A stretch of 64,000 nt of DNA from Sipunculus nudus (lineage: Eukaryota > Annelida > Sipuncula > Golfingiida > Sipunculidae): contig CM049306.1 in the NCBI GenBank assembly GCA_026874595.1, positions 42,598,019 to 42,662,018 on the forward strand, written 5' to 3'. The position numbers and the translations under genes were made by a program. Numbering within the stretch: the first letter of the stretch is position 1; each line of letters opens with the position of its first letter. Below the pieces are notes generated by a model that did no database searches, was not told where the DNA came from, and worked only from the letters and a program-made list of their open reading frames with translations. This document shows positions 23,901 through 38,300 of this stretch, in pieces.

Positions 23901-26900
23901 TTGGCAATAGAGCCAGCTGTCTTAATGTCTTCCGGCAGTGCATTCCAAACAGTTGGTGCTGCATACGTAAAAGCACCCTTACTGTAAGTTTCGGTGTTTG
24001 TCAAAGGAGTGCAAAGCAGGTCTCTAAAAATTTGACCGAAGAGTTCTTTTACTGTTCTTCTCCTTTATCGGTTCACTTAGGTATGAAGGTAACATTTCAG
24101 ATTTGTTTTTATAACTCAATGAGCGATTTTGATAAAATCTATTCGTTCCAATATCGGTAGCCACTGTAGAGTCTTTAGACATTCACAATCAAATTTCCTT
24201 TTAGCCAAAATCAGACGAGCCGCTGGGTTTTGTAATCGCTGCAATTTGCTTATTTGCTTTTCTGGTAAATTGAAAAACATTGAGTTTCCATAATCTAAGT
24301 GTGAGGTCACAAACGCATGAACCAACGTTCACAAAGTATTATTGTCTATGTATTTCTTAATCTGCCTCGGTCTATATAGTGATAAAAACCTTAACTATAT
24401 ACAGCATTATACGAAAATGGCAAATCTGCAGACAGTTTAATCGTGGAACAGACCTGGTCCTTATATATAAGATCTGCTAAGTATCATAATACGTAAGACT
24501 GAAGCAAAGTGAAGCTAGGCCAGAAGACCACGCTTGAAGAAAAGACCACCCGGCTATCACGAACACTGGTTTTGGTCAGATACCAGCATTTTAGGTCATA
24601 ACTTTCTATCACAACTCAACCTCCTTGTCCAATCGCTATGTGTATATCGTTGGCCAAAAAGCCAGTCGTGGGATTTTAATCTATCTACAGATCGATCACA
24701 TCAGTGACTATATAAATATACGGAACAAACATTACAATACGCCACATTTTCCAAATACCTTTTAGATTTGTTGAAAGTGGCAGGCAAATATCTCCACATG
24801 CCCAAGCCCTTTGAAGCACCGCTTTAGGCAGACAGCAAATGTTATCATAACAGTACCTAGAACCCGAAACGATTAATTATTTACAGCAAGGAAAAAAAAG
24901 CAGGAAAACCTAACATTTACTGAAACCTGGGAATTAAGTTTGACATGGAATAAACTGACGCTTTAGAGAGAGAACAGATATTTTGCTCTCGGCTACTGGC
25001 AGCAATTTTTAGATCCAGGCTTCATCCGTGGTTCTTCCACCATGCACGGGCTGCCTATTGATACTTAGGAATTATTCTATCAAGCATTAACATTATCACA
25101 CAGTCTCACACTGAATAGGATGTATACGGTCTAATAAAATATGTAATGGATCTTGTGCCCAGGAGTCATGACGTCTGCCATGAGTCACCAGCCACATTTT
25201 GAAAGTTACATTTTTTTTATAGAATATTTATGAGATCAAATTACCAATCAGCAGCTTTCAAATGCATTTGTTTGTGCATGTGACCATTGACCTTGACCTT
25301 AATCAATTTGACTGAGATGCTGTAAAAAAAGTTATATTAGGCCAAAAAATTTAAAGGTATGGTTCTCAGGCACTTTTTTTTCAGAAATCAGTGCGGGCAG
25401 GCGGTATTTTATTTTTGACCTTTTTGTATGTTTCGATAAAAATGTCATATGATCAGGGAAAATCTTGAAAATAACAATTTTTTTGCTAAACAGGTTAAAG
25501 CACTACATAAATTTAATAAATATCTTCTTGGAAGATCAAAATTAAAATAAAATTTTTTGATGTGGGGTTTTAAAATTGACGCGGGCGGTGCCTGAGAACC
25601 ATACCTTTTATTTTTTTGGCCTTAGATATTGATTTTATTATATTTTTAATTTTTTTGCAAAGTATGGTTTTGGTTTCATCCTTGGCCATAAGGCATATGC
25701 CACCTTCCTTAATTCATCTTTTTGGTAGCTAGTCTACCTTGTTTGATAAAAATATTTCCAAATTTCATTCGGTATACTTTATTGGAACAGACTATAATAC
25801 ATGTATGATATCAATCTGTGGTTAACAGTGGTGGATCCAGAGGGGGCAATCCCCCCCCCCCTCTGCCCCCCCCCCCTGTTGAGCTGTAAAATCTCTCAAT
25901 TTATCTGTTTCTGTTCCCAGTTGTTCGTAATTAATTATTATTTTTTTAGATATCTTTTTAAAGCACCTATAAATTAGTTATCAATTTATCCACCGTTTAT
26001 TACATTCTAATTCATAAGTTGAGGATATTAATGAACAGCCGGATAATTAAAATAGCAATCACCTATTTCCCCACGCTCATTGTAATATGACCTGACCTCA
26101 CTGCTATGCACTGGGTTTCCTGCTGGAGGCAAAACATTGCCTAGCACTGGTCACTCCACTAATTAGGACAATGGCTGCCACCATGCTTCCCTCAGAATGT
26201 TCACAATCAAACTCAACTTTATTCAACAGAGCATCCTCATAGTTAAATGCCCAGTAACACCAGAGGAACAGCGGGTGTATATGGGCAAATTGACCACACA
26301 TGATTGTACAGTGCTACCTGATCCATAGGCTATTTAGGGTTCTTTGTGGTCAGACAATTCCAGATGCTGGCCTTAGCTGGAGTACCCTGACATCTATGAA
26401 TACTTTGTCGATTGAGATCACTGGTCTCAAATGAAATCATACAAGGCACTGCCCTCATACAATTTCTTTGTATGTGATCATGTACAGAAGGTGCTGTATT
26501 ATGAGTATGGTAATTACTGCTACCTAAAGGCAGATGTACTTTCCAGCTGGCGCCAGTCTGACCGAGCAACTATGTACAAGGCCTACCTATTGGTAGCTTT
26601 GGCAGTCTTTTTTTTCACACAAAGCCTAAGGCCTGAAATTTGTCCAAAATCCGATTCTGTTTTAAATGCTTACTTCACGGTCGCTTTTATTAATAAATTT
26701 GAAATTTAGGTCAAATGAAAATTTATAATAAAGATAAAATTTTGTTTCAATGAAATAATCACACTTAGGTTTTGCTGTCCTGTCGGACACAACACAATAT
26801 TAAAACAAGATGCTAACGTATACATTAAATATTAACATATTTTTTAACTTTTCAATCAAATTTTGAAGATTAAAATAATGGAAATGTGTAACATAACAAG

Positions 26901-29146
26901 ATATTTAATTAGAATTTCTTTGAAAAGTATTTTAAAAAACTCAAACTATTAAGGTCAGTTAATAATATTTATTTTAAAATAAATCAAACGAACTTGCTCT
27001 CCTGCCGGATTTTATAAAGATAGGTTCATCCCAAATGTGCATATTTTAAATTTAAACCCACTCAATGTTTTAAGTTATAGATCCAAAATGTTATGACACA
27101 ATTTCATTGGATTTTTTCCATGAAATTATGTTAATTTTGTAAAATTATATGACTTATTTTGTCACCCTTTTTCACAATATTACATTAAAACTTGCTTGTG
27201 CCATTTCAGTGGAAAAGTAGCCTATTTCTATCATTTTGTAATCATAACAGTACCTAGAACCCGAAACGATTAATTATTTACAGCAAAGAAAAAAAGCAGG
27301 AAATCCTATCATTTACTGAGATCTGGGAATTAAGTTTGACATGGAATTAACTGACGCTTTAGACTTGCTTGTGCCATTTCAGTGAAAAAGTAGCCTATTG
27401 CTATGCTGCTGAATTTAATACATGAAGCTAATGTATATAAACGTATTCAATTTTTTTAATTAAACTATGAGAATTCTTAAATGCACTATGGTTTAGGCTA
27501 TAAACAGGAAATGTGATGACGCTTTATATTTCATTAAATTCTGTAAAGCAATTTGGGTTTATGGCGTACCACATCATCTTTATTGCAAAATATCAGTACC
27601 ACTGTAAATTTCCATAATATTTTTTTAGACTCAAATTAAAATTCAAGGTAAAAGTAAAATGTTTCAGTTGAAACAAGATTTTAAACAAATTTAGAAAAAA
27701 TAAAATGAATTACCCATGCCATTTCACTGGAACATATCAACCAAAAGTTTGCTTTGCTTCGGCTCAAAACCCTAATTTATACTCAAAATATGAATGTTAT
27801 TAGATATTTATTAAATTCAATAAACTATCTTCAAATAATGATTTTTAAAATTTAAAATGAGACTTGTGACTGAATTGACAATTTTATTCGACTTGGCTGA
27901 TCGAATTAATGATTAGGACTAGTTTGCCAGTTTATGCCCAAAATAACAGTAAAGTTTTAAAATCAGATCCATGTTTATATTTTATATTATATTTTAAAAA
28001 GTGAAGGTGAAAATTTTGAAATAGAGTTTCGCAATCAAGTTATGAGGATTCAGCACATCAAAATTTAGGGACAAGGGTAGCTCTGATTGAATTTATACCA
28101 TACATTTCTCAAGATAACACCTTTCAAGTGTGAACCCTGGTCAGTAACCCATTAATTATTGCTCAATTTTATAAAATTTCTGAGCCGAAGTTATTTTTTT
28201 TAAATTTCAGGCCTTTGGGACACTTATTCGGGGGGTAATGTTTTGAAGTATCATTTCTATTGATTACTTTAACGGAACACAGCAAAATCTAATAACCCTA
28301 ATAATGAGGGAGGGGGGGGGGGGGAGTATTGGAACCAGAACCTTTTTGAATCCTGTGTAGTGTGATGCATTTTGATTTGTTCTGCCTTGATGTGCATCCA
28401 GCTGCACAACAACTGGATACCATGATTTTATTGTATATAGATTTGAAACGCCTAAGTGCTTGCTGAAGTGCCATAGGTAACCCCCCCCCCCCTCCCCAGC
28501 AGCCACGGCTCCTCGGCTGATGGTCGAACTCGCGACCTTTGCTCTGTTGAGTCCGGTGCGCCGCCTAGACCAAAGATGCCGCTAAAATGAAATTAAATGT
28601 AAAGTTTAACCTGCGACTTGAACATATCATTTATATTACCACTAGGATTAGATTAAAACGATATTTTGCAAGTTTACAAACGTATTTGTGCTTTTTCACC
28701 ATACCGATATCAACATGTTACAAACGATTGAATGTTTGGCCTTTCCAGTTTATATCAAAATTTTGTAAAATTGTACATATTGAAGCCGGTCACTCGTGAA
28801 CAACCATCCTCTGAAGTTTGACTACGGTATGGAAAGATATTTAAGAGAAGAGTAGTTGAAGGGCAGAATCTACTCATTATTTTTTTCTGTGAAAGGTGCC
28901 TCAAAGTGTTCTCTTTACTTTGCATATTTAAAAATTTTCTCAATATGGGAGGGGCACAACCCAACCAATATCCTCCCATGTGCACCTGTCATTCACTCTC
29001 CAAATGAACTTAATTGACTTCAGATTTTTATTTATATTGATCAAATTAAAAAAAAACCCCAATTATTTGTAATTTCATAGGCTGTAAATATATAACGTGT
29101 ATAGTAAATTATAAATTGATGCATAAATGTACATGTATATATATAT

Positions 29147-29209
<63 letters not shown>

Positions 29210-30191
29210 TAATATAATATTGCATACAGATATTGCCAAATACCGGTTAACTGCTAACCAAGTATTTTAGCGACCCCGTTCTCGAATTTCTAAATCCGCC
29301 TCTGGTTACCAGAAAGGTGAAGCAGGCGTAGACCGCATTTATTAACCGAAAACGAAGTCTGCTGAAGCCAAGAGAATCCTCATGTGTTGAACGTGTGAAA
29401 CAACACGCTACGAAGTATATACACAAGACAACACTTCCTAGGCACAGATACCGCCAAGACTAAACCTTCGAAGCCTGGAAATATGATCCGGCCATTATTT
29501 ACATCCTTCGGCAGTCTAAAATTATGTAAAGCAATGTATGTGTGGCAGGAAGAGTGAGTGTTTCCTTACCTGTTTCCCCTCTCTTGAAAGGTCGGCTGCA
29601 TGGTTTGGGAATGCGTGGTGTGTGCCTTGCTCGGTGAACCCTGTATTTACGTTTTTGGAGAGTTTAGATGATATAAGAGCATGTTACAATAATACAACTC
29701 TTCCAAACGTATATTTTCAAGAATTTTAACTCCACCCATTCCCTTACCATGCACATACAAGTCTATTTTAGACTTTGTACTTGTTGGTAATTGATGAGTT
29801 TAAGGAATATATAATTGCCTCCGCCGGGAGGGTATGTTGTGTATATCCCCTTTCGTGTTTGAATGAATGTGTTTATTCACAACATAACACACACAATCTT
29901 GACAGGAGTCTCATGACATTTTCAGGTTATTTCGGGAATGAAGAATCGATTAGATTTTGTCGTGAATCCGGAGCATTATCCCAATTCAGGAACGTCATCA
30001 AGAAATATTCACAAATGTACGGTAACTTATGCACGAATGAAACGGGGAATATGGGCCGAATAAGTGAATGCACGGTTTTCAGAGCATCCTACAAAAGGGG
30101 ACCCCCCCCCCCCCCCCCCCCCCCATCGTGGAGGCTTGCGTTCCTTATAATGCAGATTTCTGGTCATATGTTTAAGGTAAATTTAGTTTAT

Positions 30192-30260
<69 letters not shown>

Positions 30261-31443
30261 ATATCGTTTTAGCAGAAATAAAACTGTAATGGAAGTGTTC
30301 TGTGTAAAGATATAAACTAAGCGTCTGTCACGGCAAATTTAAATATTAAAACATAGTTATAACACCGAAGTTGAAAAGGGACTACAGGTCTAATATGAGG
30401 TGAACAACTTCACGACAAGGACCAACATTAATATTTAAAACATTCTGGGTTCTTCTTTTTCATTCGTCCGGGTGCCATAGCATCTCCCTTAGGTTCCCAC
30501 TTTGACAATTACATCGGTCCTAGAACATTCATGTCACCATACAGTCTATCAGCAACTTTAAATGTAGTTCTTTGTGCCTGCTATCAATATCTTTGAAAAA
30601 AGTTATGTAAATGGTTGACACCTTTTTAAGGACTAGCTCAGTGCAGGTTCTTGTACACAAGCTTTCGGGTGCTTGGCTCCATTCCTCAGGTGTGAATGAA
30701 GCTTTGACCATCACTATAATGAGACTGATTTTGCGAAAATTGACTGCTTTCTTTGATATTGATTCTCTTGCATTATTCCTTAACTTTCAAAGTATAATTA
30801 CATTTGAGTATTTAGGTATGATCTTCATTCTACTATTGCAGCCCATGTTTTCAAATCCTCTATAATTTATTTCTATAAAAAAGTCAAATTACAGTGGGCA
30901 TTGTAGGGTATGGCACTCCATTAATTGAACAACATGTATAATGTACGGTGATTATGAGATTTCCATGGCCAAAAGCAGACCAGAGCAATTTATACATAAT
31001 GGTCAAGGCAAACTTATATATAGCAAAATTCTATATGTGGGGTACACTAATATTGAGTACGCTATCATCGTTACATCCAGGCCGTACAGTGAATAACAGT
31101 AAACATCATTAATATCATAAGCAGGTATGATACGAAATATTATGCATTTTCCTCTTTCTGCCATTGGTGTAGGTTTTGTTTGACAAGCTTGTCTTAGCCT
31201 ACCTAGAATAATCACGAAAGTTGGACAGGGGTATAATGGAATGGAGTTAACACGTGCAGGGGCGTATCCAGGGGGATGCCGAAGGATGGCCATGCCCCCC
31301 CCCCCCCCCATTCTAACCAACTTTGTATGTTATATACTGAGGGAAAACTTTCCAGATAGTAATTTCTGTTAAGATATATCTGTATTTATTCTTAAAATGA
31401 TACAAAGATTGAAGTAGGCTGATTCTATATGATATATATATAT

Positions 31444-31488
<45 letters not shown>

Positions 31489-32289
31489 CACACTCCTTGT
31501 CCAGCGTATATGCTGTATACCCCAGCTCCGCCCGTACAAAATTTTAAAGTCTGAAAATACATATACGTAAGGTACTTCGTCATAACAAAAAATCGGTGTA
31601 TGTGTTTTGTTCGGCATTGAAATTTGAGTTACCTTTATTTAACCTTCGACAATTTGTGAAACCTCATCTGTAACTTTTTGTCCTCTTCTTAGGGGCGTAG
31701 CAAGGATTCAGGCAGGGGAGGGAGCCAAAATATTGAATTGAAGGCCAATTGAAGCATATATATATACCTCACATGGTTTAATTACCATTAGAAATATCAG
31801 TTGTACAAGTTAAATAGCTATAAAAGTACCATATTTGCAGGATCAAACCTTATGATATGTAGAATTTTCATTAAACAATACATTTTTTACTAGATATGCA
31901 ATTCTTTATATTAAAATAACTTTCCAGGTTTCAGGTTTTTATCATGAGAAACATATTTCCTTTACTGCTTTGAAATATACTACATGTATATAAAATACTT
32001 GTAGAATGACAATGCATGGTCATCGGTATAACTGGATGGTAATCATATATAACAGAGCGTAAATATTAAAGGGGAGAAGCTCATCGAATATTATACAAAG
32101 CTTAAAATGCAATTTAATATATTTTCTGTAAAATATAAATTATTTTTATGACAAATCAGATGCTACAGAAACAGTTTACAGTGCCTCAACCGCAGTTTCC
32201 CATATGATGTTTTAAGTATGATTGCAAAACGTAGTATTCAACGCCATCTTATAATTCCGTAAATTTGGTTGCATATATATATGTAAATA

Positions 32290-32349
<60 letters not shown>

Positions 32350-35300
32350 TTGTGTGTGTGTGTGAAGCGTTACAATTGATACCAGGGAGTCGGGAAAATA
32401 ATTCCATATTCAAAATACGTCATAAAATTCGTTAAGCATGACATTTTCAGGAAGACATTTTTTTGCAGAGAGAATTCGAGTTCACTATGAGAGCCCTTGA
32501 TATTTAACAATAATGCATATGTTAACCCGGAGGCCAATAACTGTCAACTGTCCATTTTATAATTTGCATAAGGGAAGAATATGCGGAAAAATTACCTATA
32601 CTAATACTAATACCGATGAGATTTTTTCAATATAATTAAAATATTCTCTTGCTTTTCCTTTTAGTGACATTTAATCGACCGATCACTTTTCGATCAGTGA
32701 TCACATCAATGGAATGACCTCGTGCATTAGGTAGATTTCCTAGGTATATTTCTTTAGTTAATTATTATTCTTCTACTACTTTTTTTCCAGGACACTGATA
32801 GCGATGGAGACGGTGTCCCTGACTATCTGGACTCTGACGCTGATGGAGATGGCGTTCCAGACGCTGATGTGAGTAATAGTTTTCTTGCTTGTCGTTAGAT
32901 GGCGCAAAAGCTTGGCTTTTTCTCCGAATAGTTCTTTGAAATACACCTATGTATTAAATGTTCATTGTTAAATTATGGTTATAAAGTTCTTAGTTCATGC
33001 TTAAATTTGACATGTCAAATATGAAAATATTGCATAATGTATTGATGTATGTAAGTTGAGCCAGCTTGAGTTACACTGCACTTTATTAATGATCATTGCA
33101 CACGGAAATTTTGTTCTTTGAATGGGGTCATACATGGTTGTGGTGTCTCTATGTTTGTTCATGTACATATATATAATTTGAAGGCTATCTGGCTACTCGA
33201 TCATTGATTAATAATTAATGCAATCATAGGCAAGAATAATCTAAAACAATCTAACACAAATTGTCTTCACTTTTTCTCTCCATACAAACTCGCAAATTAT
33301 ATTAACGCACAAGCTGACAATTACATAAAGTATTAGTTTACATGTTTGGTTTGTCTGGACATTCTGGAAAATATGTCACAGGTGTTTGCACTTTATTTTT
33401 TTGGAAACTGGCCAAATGGTGGGATAAGCATGGAAATTTGAATAAATTTTTAGATCATATTACAGAACTGTACTGTTTACCTTTAAAGGAATTTCGGGCG
33501 AAATATCAAAATACCTTTTTTAAGATTGCAATAGCGGGGATGAATGATTTTTGTCAGTATACCATTTATAAGGTGTTAGCATATATGCTCTCCTCTTAAA
33601 ATGTTAGACCTATAGTTTTTATCATTATTGAAGTTTTACACTTTTGTCGTATGCATATGTTGTTTTCTCTTGAAAGAGTACATTGTTTCATATAAGATCA
33701 TATCCTGCCACAGGATAAAACCCTTTTTTGGGATATTAAACCTATAATTTTTTTTCTCATTCACTTCTGCTGAGATATTTTCACATTCGTCTTTCTGTCT
33801 GGTTGTTTGTCATATATTTAGCTCATGCCTGCTATGATATCTTTAAACCTGAACATTGTCTTGTTTTATCGTATTAGCAGTAGCTAGTGGGCCTGTGATA
33901 CCAGAGACTCGTCAGGTTGTCTGTTTCGTCAAACCGCCCACGACATCAGCTGTCCACTCCTATTAGATATCTGTAAAGCCTGTACATTGTTTTGTTTCAT
34001 CGTATTAACAGTAGCTACTCACACCTGTGATACCAGAGATCTGTAACAATGTCTGGTTTCGTCAAACTGCCCACGACATTAGCTGTCCATCCCTATATGA
34101 TACCTGTAAAGCCTGTACATTGTCTTGTTTCATCGTATCAGCAGTAGCTACTCACGCCTGTGATACCAGATACCCGTCACATTGTGTGGTTTCGTCAAAC
34201 CGCCCATGGCATGAGATTCCAACTTCTATATGATATAGATTTGTAAAGCCTGTACATTGTCTTGTTTCATCGTATCAGCAGTAGCTACTCACGCCTGTGA
34301 CACAAGAGACCCGTCACATTGTCTGGTTTCGTCAAGCCGCTCACGACATTAGCTGTCCACTTCTATATGATATAGATCATTAAAACCTGTACATTGTCTT
34401 GTTCCATAATATCAGCAGGAGCTACTCTCGCATGTGATACCAGACACCTGTCACGTTGTCTGGTTTCGTCAAACCGCCCACAACATTAGCTGTCCACTCC
34501 TATATGATATAGATCCATAAAGCCTGTACATTGTCTTGTTTCATAGTATCAGCAGTAGCTATTCACGCCTGTGATACCAGAGACCCGTCACATTGTCTAG
34601 TTTCGTCTAACCGCCCACGACATTAGCTGTCCACTTCTTTATGATATAGATCTGTAAAGCTTGTACGTTGTCTTGTTTCAACGTATCAGCAGTAGCTATT
34701 CCTTCCTGTGATACCTGGCACCGATCACATTGTCCGGTTTCGTCAAACCGCCCACGACATTAGTTGTACCTGGGAGCCAGCACATTGTCTTGTTTTACAT
34801 CATTGGCCCACAATTATAGCTACACTCATTTGTATTCAGTTTTTTTGTTTTGCCTAATTCACCGACATACTCAGCCACCCACACCTGTGGCATCTGTGAA
34901 GCCTGCATATTGTCTTGTTTTGTGTCATCTGCCTACTTTGGTACCGACCTATTGCAAATTTGTGGCATCAGTGATCCCTGAGCATAGTTTTATTGTGCCT
35001 CACCAGCATCTACCCTCAATTTTTTTGTAAAGCCTGAACATTGCCTTATTTTGTCTCATCCGTCAACACAAGTAGCTACCAACATTTCCCAACCTGTCAG
35101 CCCTGCATATTGTCTTGTTTTGTTTCGTCCGTCTACAGTAGTAGCTATTCACATCTGTGAACTCTGCACATTGCCTTGGTATGTCCATCGCCAATACAAC
35201 CTTTGGAAGGCGTTGTATTGCCTTGTTTAGTCTCATCCGCCCACATTAGTAGCTACCCACAATTGTGGAATCTGTGACCCCTGAACATTGTCTTGATTTT

Positions 35301-38300
35301 TCTTACCAGTACCTTTCCTCACCAATGGTATGTAACTGTGAGGCCTGTCCATTTTCGCCTCATCCGCCCACTAACAGTTACCCACATCTGTATATCTGTG
35401 AGCCCTGTAATTTGTCTAAGTTTGTCTCAACCGCCCACATTAACAGTTACCCACATCTTTAAAATCTGTAACCTCTGTGTCCTTTTTGCACTCATCCGGT
35501 TCAATTTGTGGCTACCCACCTGTGGTTACTGTGAATCGTGCACATTTTCGTGTATTGTCTCATTCGCCCACATCAACATAAGTAGCTACCCACATCTGTG
35601 CTACGTGTGAGCCTGCACATTGTCTTGTTTTGTTTCATCCGCTCACAGTACTAAGTCTAGTAGCCACCCACACCTTTGGCACCCTAGCAGTCATTGTCTT
35701 GTTTAGTCTGTGGTCGCTGTTAGGCCTTGGCAGGTCTGCAGGTATATCCAGGTATACTCTTGCCCTTCTGTTGTAGTAGTCACCTCCCTTCAACAAGCAT
35801 ATAACATTTTCTTTTGATGGTCCCTTATTTGTTTTTTTTTCCAAGTGATATCTTTTACAAAGCTTTTGCATTTTCACTCTCACATTGTTTGACTTTGTTT
35901 AATGTACATCTTATCTCTTTGATCAGACTTTCACATTTATTCGCGACGCCTTTTGCTGGTTATCAATTTAATTCTTTCATCATTTGTTTCTTGTCTTAAA
36001 TTCATGGTGTTGTGTTTACACTAACCGATTGACAGCCAATACCACTACTCTTGTGTACAATTCACTTTCCACCGACAATACAAGGACAATGGTTTCCTAA
36101 CCTTGATTTGTACAGCTGTTCCTGTAGTAATACTTTTGCCTCCGGGGACTCCCTATTGGGTGTGGCAGCTAACTACTTTATTTCAGCTTTGAATCGGTGA
36201 TCTTTATCTTACAAGACTGAAATTTCCCAGGTAAGCCATTTCGGGCGCTTTCGCAGACAACGAATGTGCTTCTGATATAGGTCCTGGCCAATTTTCAATA
36301 GGTGCTAAATAGGAAAACGTGATATTTTGTCTTTATTGCTACCCAGTTTTACTTTCCTGATCCGTAATCGCCATTCAATAGTAATTTGAACATACCATTT
36401 CTTTTTTACCTCATCATTGTAACATTTATTATTCATTCAGATATCTGTTTATTACCCACGATTTCACACTTTCAACTGATTAACGACCGCTTTGCATGTT
36501 ATTCACCCTTCCAACAAATATTCTCTATTTTCAACCATCCATTAACTGACCATTGACCATTCCGTATCATCTTCTGATTAAAACACATTGCATTTATCAT
36601 AACAGCGGACACGTTCAACAAATTAGGATACGTAAAATATTCCGAACCTGCTTTATTGTGCCAAATCATACCCCATTCCTTTTTTAATATATTTATGTGG
36701 TCATACACTCAGTCATTTGAGAGTGAGTGTAGCCAGGTAGCCTTATATTTGTGTGTTGCATGTATGAATGTTGGTGCGTGAAGAGTTATAAAGTTCCTAC
36801 TGTCTGCATTATCACAAGGGCGAGTTTACTGGCTGTGATATTACTGAGTAAGTAATATGTTAACCATCCAGCCAATTGACTCGCATTTGTGGCAATGATG
36901 TTATGTGGTAACCAAAGTCCTTTGGGGTGTGCAACCGAATGGTGTGTGGCCTACCGTTTGCTTGTGCTCTAGCAGTAACTGCATAGTTTAGCGAGGAACG
37001 AATAGAAAATAACACACTGCTTCAAGACTAAAGGTTGACCGAGCACTTAACCTTTTCAGCATTTATAAGGACTCGTGATTTGGACAGTGCAAATTTTACA
37101 GTTTTATGGTTTAGATTGTTGTGTGTTTTGGAACAATGTTCCGCGTTTTAATTGTTGAAATCATACCGACGACGCTTCTCTGAAAGTATGACACGCTTTT
37201 GTAATTCATATGAACCCGTCCAAAATGGGAAGCTAGGGCCATTCCGAAACTAACGAATAAGTATTAAACATTTGTTTTGTTTTAAAAGGGAGGTTTTGTC
37301 CTATAAATAAGAGAGAAACCAACTGCCATTCTACCTAGATATATCTTTATGTCCTAAAGTTTATGTTAAGTATATAGTTTTCTTCAAAATACATCTGTTA
37401 TAGCGTAAATCTTGTTCTTCGCTTCTAATGCTTTGCTGCAGCAGCAATCGGACCAGAAAAGACTAAATTCATAATATATTTAAATGATTAAAATATATAA
37501 AATTTTGATGATTCTTTAAGCCTAAGTAAAATCTCATTTTGCATTTGATGACACGTACACCATTCGGTTTCACGTACCCTTAGGAGTGTCATGACCCAAA
37601 TTGTATATATGTCCACAGATCCTCACACCAACCGTCGTTTCTGATATCCTCAGTCTTCCTGACAGTATTATAATCAACACAATTTGAATACTTCAGTCTA
37701 CCAGGCCTATCCTTTTAACCGAAGTAAACCCTTTAAATGTCCATGTTCTTGGTACCTGTTCTTGTGTCACTTTTCTCTATCTCCAAACCTTTTTCTGAAG
37801 TAATGTTCTGTCTATATCTACCTCTCTCGTACGAGTCACGTGATGTGCGTCATATCTATTCCTTTGTGAACCCTGGGCATTTTGGGTGGTTGGGGATGGT
37901 CCTCCCGATAGATGTTATGCTTTCAGACGAGCGATGAGTTGGTCTGGTTGTAAGTGAACAAATTCAAAAGAGAGAAAACAATGTAAAAGTCCCATTTCTT
38001 ATGCAATTTTAACTCACGAGTCCTTAACTCACCAGGCGAGAGATTCTGGCAACAGTGCTTCGGAGAGCGACAACAATGGTAATCAAGAGAAAGAAGTCAA
38101 TGCAAACGACAACCCAGGCCATAACAACCCTGGCCATAACAACCCTGGCCATGGCAACCCTGGCCATAACAACCCAGGCAAAAAGAGTGGTGATAATCCT
38201 GGTCACACTGCCGCAGCTGACGAGTCAGAGGTAAAAATAAACCCTATAACCACCTCCACAGTATCTTCCTTTCGCAGTGTTTACGATACATTTGTTCTTT

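Larger units (their letters stand above)
19698..32790 (+). other. 13-kb intron of the giant gene, rich in mobile-element debris
   Basis: No further calcium-loop coding found. It holds (TA)n runs (20922-20986, 29131-29208, 30192-30258, 31430-31482, 32273-32365), two non-LTR reverse-transcriptase fragments, a MITE, direct repeats, a SINE head and poly-C/poly-G runs. The GC-richer stretch 26100-26640 carries broken open frames on both strands that I cannot assign. The stretch 29280-30180 also has scattered short frames but no recognised product. Confidence 0.7.

Noticed and set aside
26104-26709. Open frames on both strands in a GC-richer stretch
   Set aside because: No recognisable domain, splice context or start; possibly mobile-element debris.
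29775-30194. 139-codon + strand frame ending in a poly-Pro run
   Set aside because: The Pro run is a C homopolymer and the frame has no domain or splice support.
33840-35700. CRISPR-like array
   Set aside because: Units are 137 bp with no short repeat/unique spacer structure, in an animal intron; this is a satellite-type tandem repeat.
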